Shown one piece after another: positions 6,673 to 14,361 of a stretch of 29,257 bases of DNA. Where the stretch lies: positions 1 to 29,257 of the IMG/VR virus record IMGVR_UViG_3300010316_000031; one strand, written 5' to 3'. The DNA comes from a virus. Each line of letters starts with the position of its first letter. Within the stretch, counting starts at the first letter, position 1. A program made the position numbers and the translations under genes. The notes below the pieces were generated by a model. It had not been told where the DNA came from. It saw only the letters and a list, made by a program, of their open reading frames with translations, and did no database searches.

Positions 6673-7803
6673 ATGAACGAGGAAAATGCAGCAAAAGATG
6701 AAGCCATTATTGAGGATCTTTCAAAGGGGTTATCTCGTAGAAAGATACTGGCAAAGTACCGTATAGGTAACCATAGGTTCACTAGGCTTTCTCGTGAGCT
6801 TTCCAATAGGCTTCATCTGGCACGTAAGGGCAAAGAGGAGGTAGCGGTACCTACTGGGTACTTTGCGTCTAAGATCTGCACCCATGAAAAAGGGGGGGAG
6901 GTTCAGCAGCGGTGGGTACATACCCGTCCCGATCAGGAGATGCTATTTCAAGCGCAGTTAAATGCGCTGAACGGTATAGCGGAGTCGGGCCTGCCTGTCT
7001 TCGCGGAAGTGGCCAATCCTGTTTTATCCGAGGATGATTTACTTACTTTGTATGTATTATCCGACCTCCATTTGGGTCTTTATGCGTGGGAAAAAGAGTC
7101 TTCAGTGCCGTGGGACCTTAATCTTTCAAAGAAGGCGGCTCTTGACTGCTTGCATCGGATGGCGGATGGTAGCCCAGCTAGTAAAACGGGTGTTCTTTGT
7201 TTGCTTGGTGACTTTATGCATTGGGATGGTTTAGTTCAAGAGACCAATGGTCATCGGCACAACCTAGACGGAAGTTGTAGGTTTGGGGAGCTGATAGAAA
7301 CAGCTTTGGAGAGCATTCTTTGTTCTATCACCAAGCTTTTGGGTACCCACCAAGAGGTAAAGGTTTTGGTGGCAGAGGGTAACCACGATGAGAGGTCTGC
7401 TAACTGGCTACAGGTGTGTCTTCCTTTTATATTCCAAGACAATCCTCGTGTGCAGTTCATCAAAAACGGCCTTCCTTATTATGCAATGGTTCACGGCGAA
7501 CATCTTCTTGGTTTTCATCACGGCCACAAGGTGCGGGACAAGGAGGTGGCTACAGTATTCTCGGCAGATCCACAATTTCGCAAGATGTGGGGTAATTCTC
7601 AACTCTGTTGGGTTCATACAGGCCATCTTCACCACCAGTCAATAATTGAGGTACCGGGGGCGATTGTAGAGAGGCATCCTACTCTTTCTGCTAGGGACTC
7701 CTATGCATCTCGCCGAGGGTACACTAGTTGGAGATGCGCACATGCGATTACTTATCATAAAAAGTATGGTCCAACATCACGCATAACCGTCGTCCCGACC
7801 TAA
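6673..7803 (+). CDS. Calcineurin-like metallophosphoesterase with N-terminal HTH-like region
   Basis: 376 residues. All metal-binding motifs of the calcineurin-like fold are present in order: SDLHLG (Asp131, His133), GDFMHWD (Asp180), GNHDE (Asn237, His238), HHGH (His285) and GHLHH (His318, His320). Residues 9-45 (EDLSKGLSRRKILAKYRIGNHRF in pieces) look like a helix-turn-helix, as seen in a phage group of these enzymes. Substrates of the superfamily range from nucleotides to DNA ends; none can be assigned here. The gene sits in the head cluster between scaffold and major capsid, an odd place for an enzyme. The start has only a weak TTAGGA about 8 nt upstream. Confidence 0.85.
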   Translation: MNEENAAKDEAIIEDLSKGLSRRKILAKYRIGNHRFTRLSRELSNRLHLARKGKEEVAVPTGYFASKICTHEKGGEVQQRWVHTRPDQEMLFQAQLNALNGIAESGLPVFAEVANPVLSEDDLLTLYVLSDLHLGLYAWEKESSVPWDLNLSKKAALDCLHRMADGSPASKTGVLCLLGDFMHWDGLVQETNGHRHNLDGSCRFGELIETALESILCSITKLLGTHQEVKVLVAEGNHDERSANWLQVCLPFIFQDNPRVQFIKNGLPYYAMVHGEHLLGFHHGHKVRDKEVATVFSADPQFRKMWGNSQLCWVHTGHLHHQSIIEVPGAIVERHPTLSARDSYASRRGYTSWRCAHAITYHKKYGPTSRITVVPT

Positions 7804-7840
7804 ATTAAGGACAAGGCGTGACGCCGAGGCATCCTCATGG

Positions 7841-7878
7841 GGGAAGTCAGGTAAGATTAAGTGTATGAAGCACTTCCC
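7841..7878. promoter_or_regulatory. Inverted repeat in the leader of the capsid gene
   Basis: GGGAAGT (7841-7847) and ACTTCCC (7872-7878) are perfect complements separated by 24 nt, within the 106-nt gap before the major capsid gene. A smaller AGTG/CACT pair is nested inside. A second short palindrome, GGCGTGACGCC, lies at 7815-7825. These could shape the capsid mRNA 5' end or mark a processing site. No convincing -35/-10 pair is seen, and the role is unknown. Confidence 0.35.
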
Positions 7879-7909
7879 AACAATTTTCATTAAATGAGGA
7901 CTTTTAATT

Positions 7910-8983
7910 ATGGCTGATACAGCAGTACGCCTTCAAGATCTCCAAGTATACGACGGTTTTACCGACTACGTCGTTAAGGAGTCAATGGTCACTGACGCTC
8001 TCGTAACATCGGGCGCAGTGGTTGAGAACACTATTCTTTCTAGTAAGATTGCAGAGGGAGGCAAGATGACATCTATGCCTTTCTTCAAGGATCTTGCTGA
8101 CGATGCCGACAACGTTTCGGATGACAATCCTGCCAACCTTGCTTTTTCAAAGAAGATTGAAGCGGCTGACGACACGGCAGTATTTCAGCGCCGTAACCAG
8201 AACTGGTCAGAAATGGACCTCGCCAACGAGCTGATCACTGGCGATCCTCTCGGTGCGATTGCTACTTTGACCTCCGGCTACTGGCGTGGTCGCCGTCATG
8301 CTGCATTGAAGGCGCTCCTTAAAGGTGTCTTCGCGGCAAATGACAAGTCGGCTTCCCCAGGTGGGGGGGATGGAACAGCAGGCTCTGGTGACCTGACCTT
8401 TGTGTCTGGTGGTGCTACTTACACCGATGGCGTTACTGATTTAAACCACAACACACTTGCTGACACGCTTGGCACGCTTGGGGTTTATCAGGATTTGGAG
8501 GGCGGAATCCTTCTTGTCCATCCAAACATCTACACCAGTATGCGCAAGGACAACCTGATCGACTTCATCAAGCCTTCGGATCAGCTACAGCCGATCCCAT
8601 TTTTTGGCAACCTTCGGGTTGTACAGGAGGCTTCGATGCCTACTGGGGAACTCTTGGGTAACGTAGGCCGAGTAGACTACGAATCCTGGATTCTCCCCGC
8701 AGGTTCGATTCAGGTCGGCTTTGGTAGTGCGAAGGTTCCTCAAGAGATCAGCCGAATCCCAGACGCGGGCAACGGCGGCGGACAGACTAAGCTGTTCCAG
8801 CGTGTGGTGTACTCGATGCATCTCCCAGGTTACAGTTGGAATGTTACCCACGCTAATACCTCTGCGGGTGGCCCTAGCAACGCGGCAAGCGTTAACCAAC
8901 TGGCCCATGAGGACAGTTGGTTGCGGGTTTTCCCAGAGCGGGCGCAGGTACCAGTGGCTCGTCTGATCTCTACCGAAGCGTAA
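7910..8983 (+). CDS. Major capsid protein
   Basis: 357 residues. The pattern LANELITGDPLGAIATLTSGYWRGRRHAALKALLKGVFAAN (in pieces, about 103-144), LIDFIKPSDQLQPIPFFGNLRVVQE and the overall length match HK97-fold coat proteins of siphoviruses. It polymerises into the icosahedral head around the scaffold. A loop rich in Gly and Ser near 145-160 is likely a surface or E-loop-like insertion. It starts with ATG, with GAGGA (7896-7900) upstream, and is followed 16 nt later by a strong intrinsic terminator, as expected for the most abundant virion protein. Confidence 0.88.
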   Translation: MADTAVRLQDLQVYDGFTDYVVKESMVTDALVTSGAVVENTILSSKIAEGGKMTSMPFFKDLADDADNVSDDNPANLAFSKKIEAADDTAVFQRRNQNWSEMDLANELITGDPLGAIATLTSGYWRGRRHAALKALLKGVFAANDKSASPGGGDGTAGSGDLTFVSGGATYTDGVTDLNHNTLADTLGTLGVYQDLEGGILLVHPNIYTSMRKDNLIDFIKPSDQLQPIPFFGNLRVVQEASMPTGELLGNVGRVDYESWILPAGSIQVGFGSAKVPQEISRIPDAGNGGGQTKLFQRVVYSMHLPGYSWNVTHANTSAGGPSNAASVNQLAHEDSWLRVFPERAQVPVARLISTEA

Positions 8984-8999
8984 GTCAAGGCGGTCACTT

Positions 9000-9036
9000 A
9001 GGCCCCTCTTCCTAGGGGGAGGGGCCTTTTGTTTTT
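9000..9036 (+). terminator. Rho-independent terminator after the capsid gene
   Basis: GGCCCCTC (9001-9008) pairs perfectly with GAGGGGCC (9019-9026), extended inward by wobble and G-C pairs, and is followed directly by TTTTGTTTTT (9027-9036). The stem and T-tract are textbook. It probably makes a capsid-rich transcript end here with partial read-through into the neck genes, since no obvious promoter lies between 9037 and 9058. Confidence 0.88.
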
Positions 9037-9058
9037 CTAATACAGGAGAGATACCACA

Positions 9059-9397
9059 ATGCCTCGTAAGCGACCAGAAAGTGAAGTAACTACACCAGAC
9101 AAGGTGGTGCCTCGTTCTCAGGTACTACGTGAACAGATCGCTAGTCTTCTCAAGGACCTAGGCGTTCAGCGAGCCAAGCAAGAGGAAGCAGAAACTATCT
9201 GTTCTGGGATCAAGAATGCCCTTTCCCCTTTGCAGGAAGAACTTGCAGATCTCTCAAAGATCTCCCCACGAGATCTTCGTCTTAGTCACGAGAAGATTTC
9301 TCGCGAAAAGAACGCAAATCGTGCCTTGTATCGCCATATTTTTCGGGAATCCCTTCGTGGTTTTACTCCAGTAGTGTCCCAAAAGGGTGCGGAGTAA
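9059..9397 (+). CDS. Small coiled-coil protein of unknown function
   Basis: 112 residues, basic at the N-terminus (MPRKRPE), with a heptad-like helical stretch at about 20-70 (QIASLLKDLGVQRAKQEEAE) and an Arg/Lys-rich second helix (about 72-100). It has no membrane segment and no enzyme motif. AGGAG at 9044-9048 supports the ATG at 9059. The position between major capsid and head-tail adaptor suggests a virion or assembly accessory, but I do not recognise a family. Confidence 0.65.
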   Translation: MPRKRPESEVTTPDKVVPRSQVLREQIASLLKDLGVQRAKQEEAETICSGIKNALSPLQEELADLSKISPRDLRLSHEKISREKNANRALYRHIFRESLRGFTPVVSQKGAE

Positions 9398-9403
9398 TCC
9401 ACT

Positions 9404-9910
9404 ATGTCTTTCCTTCTGGAGGACGGCACCGGCCTATCCAATAGCAACAGCTATGGGACAGTTGCCGGGTTCAGGGCATACCACCAAGACAGAGGTGCTG
9501 CGGGGGTAGATGAGTCTACCCCAACGGACGAAATTGTCCAGCATCTCCTGATCAAGGCCACCCAGTATATCGATCGGCGTTTTGGTACGCGGATGAAGGG
9601 ATTACCTTTGACTTCAAGCCAAGCTCTTGGGTTTCCTCGTCAGTATGCCTACGACAAACTAGGCGTCATGCTGAGTTCAGTGCCTACTGCTTTGGTGAAT
9701 GCTACTTATGAGTATGCTCTCCGCAGCAATGCGGATACGCTGTGGCCGGACCCAGCTCATAGTACCTTTGGTAAAGTAATAGAGGAGATTGTGGGGCCAA
9801 TCGAGGTCAAGTACTCCGACAAGACAGAATCAAAAGTTCGCGACTACCCAGAGGTTGACAACCTGCTTGAGGGCCTCCTGCGCCCATCGGGGCTGGTCCG
9901 TGGGTTATGA
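9404..9910 (+). CDS. Head-tail adaptor (DnaT-like family)
   Basis: 168 residues. The opening MSFLLEDGTGLSNSNSYGTVAGFRAYHQDRG (in pieces), the block ATQYIDRRFGTRMKGLPLT and QALGFPRQ..YD match the phage family often labelled 'putative DnaT-like ssDNA-binding protein', whose place right after the capsid gene and whose helical fold point to a head-tail connector. The connector binds below the portal. The DnaT name in databases is historical and I do not propose DNA binding. It starts with ATG 6 nt after the previous stop and ends inside the next gene. Confidence 0.75.
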   Translation: MSFLLEDGTGLSNSNSYGTVAGFRAYHQDRGAAGVDESTPTDEIVQHLLIKATQYIDRRFGTRMKGLPLTSSQALGFPRQYAYDKLGVMLSSVPTALVNATYEYALRSNADTLWPDPAHSTFGKVIEEIVGPIEVKYSDKTESKVRDYPEVDNLLEGLLRPSGLVRGL

Positions 9911-10286
9911 TTACACAAAAGTTGCGGATGCGAGCACTCGTCTTATCACTAGGTTTGGTCGTGACGCTACGTTTCGCTATTATTCGACCACTACGGAAAG
10001 CGGCCAAGAGTGGTTGGGCAATAATTCGCGCACGGAGGCAGCTTCCACGGTCTTAAAGGTACTGGAGTCCGACCCAAACTCTGACAAGTTAGTCAAGGAG
10101 TTGGTCGAGTCTGGTGGATTTGTTTCGGCGAAGAGTGTCCTTTTATGCGTAGTCCCTTCTGACGGATATGACATTGTTAAGACCACAGAAATAGTGGACA
10201 ATGGCAAGACTTATGGAGTAGTTGCTATTATGCCGCTTAGTCCTGGGGATACACCTCTTTTATATGCAGTTGTGGTGTCCGAATGA
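9900..10286 (+). CDS. Neck / head-closure protein
   Basis: 128 residues from a GTG at 9900, overlapping the adaptor by 11 nt. The N-terminus (YTKVADASTRLITRFGRDATFRYY) fits the recurrent 'RLI.RFGR..T.R' opening of small phage neck or stopper proteins. The rest is predicted beta-rich and ends with GKTYGVVAIMPLSPGDTPLLYAVVVSE, which resembles closing strands of such proteins. The frame stays open upstream to 9789, but that stretch overlaps the conserved adaptor, so the internal GTG is preferred. The role is inferred from order: adaptor, stopper, tail terminator. Confidence 0.6.
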   Translation: MGYDYTKVADASTRLITRFGRDATFRYYSTTTESGQEWLGNNSRTEAASTVLKVLESDPNSDKLVKELVESGGFVSAKSVLLCVVPSDGYDIVKTTEIVDNGKTYGVVAIMPLSPGDTPLLYAVVVSE

Positions 10287-11377
10287 TTGCCTCGGCAGCG
10301 CGAAACTTAGTATTTAGCGTCTTCCGCAAGGCATGGGTAGAAGAGGCCCTCTTGCCCAGCCAGAACGTGAGGTATCCTAACCTGCGGAAGGATAATTTCC
10401 CTGTAACTGGTGGGGCTTCCGCTGAGGTATTCCTTACCCACACAGACTCTGAGCAGAGTACGCTTCCTGGTGGTAACTCTGGTAAGATTAAGTACAAAAC
10501 TACTGCTCTGTTTGAGGCGGTAATCTATCTCGACAGGGAAGAAGGAAACGACGATGTATATTCCATTGGCGAAAAGATCATAAAGGCTTTCCGTAACTCT
10601 AGTACAAATGGCGTATGGTTTCGTAACTCCTTTATTAAGGAGCTGGACCCAGATGGGAACTTTAACCGCGTAAGTTTTCTTTCTTTCTGTGATTATTATC
10701 ATGTTGATCAGCCAGCGGAAGTCCCTCCTGTTAATAGTTACCCCAATGACCAGTACAGTGTATTCCTGCCATTTGATGACGTTGACGAAAACCTAGAGCA
10801 ATACAGTTGGTATGGCGAAACCTACGTAGGGACAGGCAAACATGACGGGGCTTTTGTATTTGACCATGAGGCAGTTCTATCAGTGCCTGTGCCAACCATT
10901 GACCCTAACGCATACAGTGTGGTTTTCTGGATAAACGCCACGGGTGTGAGATTCATTGGTGAGCTTGACGCCAAGGTAATCTGGAGGGGTGACATCAATA
11001 ATCTTTCAGACCCTGTCCCGCATTATATCTTCAATACCAGCAAAGATTTTTACTCAGGGGATGTTTGTTACCACGACAGCTCTTTTCCTTTGCATAGTGA
11101 GGTAACTAGTGATTTGCTTGATGAAACTTGGCGTCACGTTGCTATCACCTATGACGGCGCAAGGAAATCTTTTTATCTAGATGGGGTGTTGAGACACACA
11201 GCAGTTGCGTCTCCTGCTCCTGTGGCAAATGACACGTTGAACTTTGGCGGCGTCCCTGGGTACTACTACAAGAACGGGTCTCTTGATGACGTGGGTTATT
11301 TTTCCCGAACCGCACTTACACAAGAACAGATTTACGAAATCTATAGCAGCCCCGGTCCTTTGGGTACACCCCCCTAA
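10283..11377 (+). CDS. Tail terminator-like domain fused to a LamG-like lectin domain
   Basis: 364 residues. Residues 1-141 resemble tail-terminator/completion proteins (DUF4128-like): an N-terminal helix with FRKAWVEEALLP, LFEAVIYLDREEG, a helix IGEKIIKAFRN, and a final strand region NRVSFLSFCDYYHVD. A short Pro-rich linker (144-153) leads to a second domain at 156-356 with concanavalin/LamG signatures: a paired opening FLPFDDVDEN and GAFVFDHEAVLSVP, then ETWRHVAITYDGARKSFYLDG (about 281-301) and SLDDVGYFSRTALTQEQI (333-350). A terminator ring carrying six lectin-like domains at the neck would be a decoration that binds sugars or debris; this is inference. Start ATG overlaps the upstream stop as ATGA. 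Confidence 0.75.
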   Translation: MIASAARNLVFSVFRKAWVEEALLPSQNVRYPNLRKDNFPVTGGASAEVFLTHTDSEQSTLPGGNSGKIKYKTTALFEAVIYLDREEGNDDVYSIGEKIIKAFRNSSTNGVWFRNSFIKELDPDGNFNRVSFLSFCDYYHVDQPAEVPPVNSYPNDQYSVFLPFDDVDENLEQYSWYGETYVGTGKHDGAFVFDHEAVLSVPVPTIDPNAYSVVFWINATGVRFIGELDAKVIWRGDINNLSDPVPHYIFNTSKDFYSGDVCYHDSSFPLHSEVTSDLLDETWRHVAITYDGARKSFYLDGVLRHTAVASPAPVANDTLNFGGVPGYYYKNGSLDDVGYFSRTALTQEQIYEIYSSPGPLGTPP

Positions 11378-11392
11378 AACATAATTTTTATA

Positions 11393-11412
11393 GTAACTTA
11401 TTGAGTAGTTAC
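11393..11412. other. Stem-loop in the gap before the tail-tube gene
   Basis: GTAACT (11393-11398) and AGTTAC (11407-11412) form a 6-bp stem with an 8-nt loop. The next bases are GTACAAAAAGGG, with no T-run, so an intrinsic terminator is unlikely. Function unknown. Confidence 0.35.
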
Positions 11413-11453
11413 GTACAAAAAGGGTGCAGTACCTGTAGTTAGGGTGCCTGCTG

Positions 11454-11490
11454 TTCAATACACACCGAATGATTAGTCTATATTAGACTA
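11454..11490 (+). promoter_or_regulatory. Palindrome and possible promoter before the tail-tube gene
   Basis: TAGTCTA-TAT-TAGACTA (11474-11490) is a perfect 7-bp inverted repeat with a 3-nt centre. It contains TATATT, a fair -10 match, and TTCAAT at 11454-11459 could be a weak -35 with a long 19-nt spacer. It lies in the 142-nt gap between neck and tail genes, the largest gap after the capsid gene. It may be a promoter/operator for the tail operon; spacing is poor, so confidence is low. Confidence 0.3.
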
Positions 11491-11519
11491 CCCTGATCTA
11501 AAAATAGGAGTACTTTATA

Positions 11520-13109
11520 ATGTCAGTAACAGAATCTCATATCCTGAGTAACCAGACAGGGTTGACTGTCGCGGAAGAGTTGTCGCCTAAAGTTTTGCCA
11601 TTAAATCCTGTTTGGCGGGAGCTGGAACCCAACACGGAAGACATGGGCGCTAGTTATAGCCAAGTTGCACGAAGCCCTATCAATAGCAGCAGGCAGCGTC
11701 GTAAGGGGGCAGTTACTGACCTTGACTCGCAGGCTTCCCTTCAAGTGGATCTTACCACGGACCCTGTAGTACGTGACCTGCTTCAGGGCTATGTCTTCGC
11801 AGACATCGAGAATAAAGGCGTCAGCGAGAATGTACTTGGCAGCACGCAACGTCAGCACGCTATTGACTCTAGCACGGATGTGGTGACAGCCTCCGGCGAC
11901 ACGCCCTCCTTATCTGATGACTTCTCGCAAGGTGACCTAGTCTTAGTATCTGGGTCTTTTTCGGAAGCAAACAACGGCCTGTTTAAGGTTGATAGTGGGG
12001 CCACCGCAACCACATTGAGCCTTATCGCTGCGGATGGGACTGACGGATCAGTCAATACCGTGGACGAGTTGGCCACTTCGGAGATTACCCTAGTAAAGGT
12101 AGGGGCACAGGGCGGGTCTGGGGCCATTGAGGTATCTGCGACGGGTGGCTTCCCCCAGTTGACTAGCCTTTCCTTTGACTTTACCACTCTGGGTCTTGTA
12201 CCTGGTGAGTGGATTTATGTTGGCGGCGACGAGCTAAGTACTAAGTTTGCTACTGCCGCAAACAACGGATTTGCGCGGGTCCGCTCGGTCACATCAAACG
12301 TAATCACGGTGGACAAGACATCGGATACTTGGGTGACTGACAACGGCGCAACTAAGCTAATTAGCCTATTCATCGGTCGGCGTCTGCGTAATCGCACAGG
12401 TTCTGCAATCAAGCGCCGCTCCTATCAGTTTGAGCGTAGCCTAGGAGCGCCCAATAGCGCGTCCCCCGGCCAGGTCCAGTATGAATATGTTACGGGCGCG
12501 GCACCTTCCATCGCCAAGATTGACCTTAGCACTGCTGACAAGGTCATGGTTGATCTTGAGTACATCGGCCTTGGGTACGAGACTCTAGATGCGGCCACCG
12601 GCAAAAAGAGTGGTACCCGCCCTACATTGGAAAGCGGGGATGCTTACAACGCTTCTAACCATGTCAAGCGAACATCCTTGCGTCTAGCGAGTGGTCAAAA
12701 CCCCAACAACACGGATGAGTTCACTTACGCTGCGGACCTAGAGTTCTCCATCAATAACAACGTCAGCCCCCTGAAGGCCATTGGCACGCTTGGTGGGTTT
12801 GATACAAACGCCGGGGAGCTTACAGTTGATGCCTCGTTGACCGCATTCTTTGCCGACATTGTGGTTATGAGTCGTATTGCAAATAACGACGACATGACCC
12901 TTGATACGATTTTGGTCCAAGAAAACAAGGGGGTAGCGATTGATCTACCTTTGGTGACACTAGGCTCCGACAACCCGCAAATCTCGGCTAACGAGGCTGT
13001 AACTTTGCCTCTGACCATTACTGCGGTATCTGGGAACGCTATCTCTAGTACCTTGGATCACACGATCATGTTCAATTTCTTCGATTACCTACCAACAGCA
13101 GCAGGCTAA
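11520..13109 (+). CDS. Major tail tube protein (large variant)
   Basis: 529 residues. The block LRNRTGSAIKRRSYQFERSLGAP (in pieces, near residue 290-312) and KVMVDLEYIG, LEFSINNNVSPLKAIGTLGGFD and the closing DHTIMFNFFDYLP match tail tube proteins of siphoviruses. It stacks as rings around the tape measure. It is clearly larger than the roughly 200-350 residues of many tube proteins: residues about 110-290 carry a Gly/Ser/Thr-rich segment with PSLSDDFSQGDLVLVSG and FATAANNGFARVRSVTSNVITVDK, which looks like inserted beta-sandwich modules displayed on the tail. AGGAG at 11506-11510 supports the start. Confidence 0.82.
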   Translation: MSVTESHILSNQTGLTVAEELSPKVLPLNPVWRELEPNTEDMGASYSQVARSPINSSRQRRKGAVTDLDSQASLQVDLTTDPVVRDLLQGYVFADIENKGVSENVLGSTQRQHAIDSSTDVVTASGDTPSLSDDFSQGDLVLVSGSFSEANNGLFKVDSGATATTLSLIAADGTDGSVNTVDELATSEITLVKVGAQGGSGAIEVSATGGFPQLTSLSFDFTTLGLVPGEWIYVGGDELSTKFATAANNGFARVRSVTSNVITVDKTSDTWVTDNGATKLISLFIGRRLRNRTGSAIKRRSYQFERSLGAPNSASPGQVQYEYVTGAAPSIAKIDLSTADKVMVDLEYIGLGYETLDAATGKKSGTRPTLESGDAYNASNHVKRTSLRLASGQNPNNTDEFTYAADLEFSINNNVSPLKAIGTLGGFDTNAGELTVDASLTAFFADIVVMSRIANNDDMTLDTILVQENKGVAIDLPLVTLGSDNPQISANEAVTLPLTITAVSGNAISSTLDHTIMFNFFDYLPTAAG

Positions 13110-13113
13110 GTAT

Positions 13114-13554
13114 ATGGCACTTCGCGACCAATTTAAGACGGACAATAAACTCGAAAATGATGGCATCTGGCTGGAATTTGACGAAGTAAGAGTCCGTGTT
13201 CGGCGAGCGGGAAAGTCTAACAAAGCATTTCTAGCTGAAATGGCCAAGCACCAACGTGCCTTGAGTATTGGTGCAATCCGAGGCTCAAAAGCAGACAAAC
13301 TGGCGTATGAGGTATTCGGCAAGACGGTAGTTTGCGGATGGGAGACTATGGTTAAGGGCCAATGGGTAGAGGGTATTGACCCATTGGACGCGGGCAAAAA
13401 GGCTTCTAAGACAGGAGACCTTCTCCCAGCAACTAGCGAATTTATTATTGATGTGTTCAACGAGTTGCCGGAGTTCGCGGATTTGGTGATCAGCCAAGCT
13501 TCTAACCATGAGTCATTTCTTGCTGAAGTTAGGGAGGAGAAAGCAAAAAACTAA
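13114..13554 (+). CDS. Tail assembly chaperone, short form (gpG-like)
   Basis: 146 residues. It sits between the tube gene and the tape-measure gene and ends in a frameshift signal, as expected for lambda gpG-type chaperones, which coat the tape measure before the tube assembles. Sequence shows an N-terminal beta-rich part (IWLEFDEVRVRVRRAG) and a helical C-terminal half. The stop TAA (13552-13554) follows directly on A AAA AAC. The short form should be the main product. Confidence 0.82.
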   Translation: MALRDQFKTDNKLENDGIWLEFDEVRVRVRRAGKSNKAFLAEMAKHQRALSIGAIRGSKADKLAYEVFGKTVVCGWETMVKGQWVEGIDPLDAGKKASKTGDLLPATSEFIIDVFNELPEFADLVISQASNHESFLAEVREEKAKN

Positions 13555-13585
13555 GGGAGGCCCTCCGTTATGCGTTGACGGAGGG
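13545..13585 (+). other. Programmed -1 ribosomal frameshift signal
   Basis: The slippery heptamer A AAA AAC (13545-13551) is in the correct phase of the gpG-like frame (GCA AAA AAC TAA). Nine nt later an 8-bp perfect stem, CCCTCCGT (13561-13568) with ACGGAGGG (13578-13585) and a 9-nt loop, would stall the ribosome. A GGGAGG run (13555-13560) between the two could act as an internal Shine-Dalgarno-like enhancer, though it lies downstream of the slip site rather than upstream. A -1 slip enters an open frame that ends at 13874. Confidence 0.9.
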
Positions 13586-13874
13586 CAAGTTTGAACAAAA
13601 GGCGCTGGAGATGTGCATCCATCAAGGGATGCCTCTTCCCGCTCGAATTGAGAACGCTCCCCAGCCTGCGGAATGTTGTATACTTTTCTGGGCTGCTTTC
13701 CACGAACTTACCAGCACACGCTCCATCGGATTCTCTATCGGCCCAATCCCTTGGACGGCAGTAAAAGCATGGGCGGATGAGCATGAGCTTGTAGGTAGTG
13801 TACGCGAAGACCTTTTTTTCTATGTATCCGCGATGGACGAGGAGTTTCTGAATCATCATGTCAAAAGTGACTAA
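13551..13874 (+). CDS. T-like extension of the tail chaperone, read by -1 frameshift (gpGT fusion 13114-13874)
   Basis: This region has no credible start of its own (only a TTG at 13575, inside the frameshift hairpin). After the slip it continues as LREALRYALTEGKFEQKALE and adds 107 residues to the 146-residue short form, giving a fusion of about 253. The T domain of such fusions recruits the tube protein while G binds the tape measure. The segment contains PAECCILFWAAFHELTSTRS and a helical tail. Its end overlaps the next gene by 17 nt. Confidence 0.85.
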   Translation, partial: LREALRYALTEGKFEQKALEMCIHQGMPLPARIENAPQPAECCILFWAAFHELTSTRSIGFSIGPIPWTAVKAWADEHELVGSVREDLFFYVSAMDEEFLNHHVKSD

Positions 13875-14361
13875 CCACAAAACCTTTAAGTCACTTGTGC
13901 TGAATCTTAAACGCCGCGCTAAGTGGATGCAAATGAATGCGGATGAGAGGCTAAAGACAGCAGCGACAACTGGTTTACATTCTGTTGCTATGGGTACCCC
14001 TGCTGACACGGGTCTTGCCCGCTCTAGTTGGAAGGTAGGGATAAACCGTATACCCGATATCACGCCTAGAAAGCGTCCTTTCTTTCCTGGGAAAAACTTG
14101 GGGATGGATGAGGGTTCCAATGCTATGGGATCAATCCGAGCAGGCTATAGACGGCTCAAGCGGGTTAAGGCCCACCATACGGTTTATATTCTAAATACCC
14201 AGCCCTACCTCAACAGCCTAAACGACAGCCCAGGGAAAAGCCCTCAGAATCGCCACTTTATTGAGAAGGCTCTAGACAAGGTTAGAAGGGTTCACTATAG
14301 CAGGTCTTTGTTAGGAAAGCCGGTAAAAGCTAATTCTTTTAGGGTGAGAAGCAGTGGCTAG
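13858..14361 (+). CDS. HK97 gp10-like neck/tail component
   Basis: 167 residues. MGTPADTGLARSSWKVGI (about 45-62), YILNTQPYLNSLNDSPGKSPQNRHFIEKAL (in pieces, about 114-145) follow the 'P.DTG.lr.sw....PYa..ln.G.S.q...F' pattern of HK97 gp10-like proteins, usually encoded among the neck genes before the tube. Here it lies after the chaperone and before the tape measure, an unusual place. It is basic throughout. The ATG at 13858 overlaps the chaperone extension by 17 nt, and its end overlaps the tape-measure start by 8 nt. Confidence 0.7.
   Translation: MSKVTNHKTFKSLVLNLKRRAKWMQMNADERLKTAATTGLHSVAMGTPADTGLARSSWKVGINRIPDITPRKRPFFPGKNLGMDEGSNAMGSIRAGYRRLKRVKAHHTVYILNTQPYLNSLNDSPGKSPQNRHFIEKALDKVRRVHYSRSLLGKPVKANSFRVRSSG

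Noticed and set aside
13575-13874. Independent small gene after the tail chaperone
   Set aside because: The only starts lie inside the frameshift hairpin or later in the conserved region, and the upstream slippery site is in exact phase to enter this frame.
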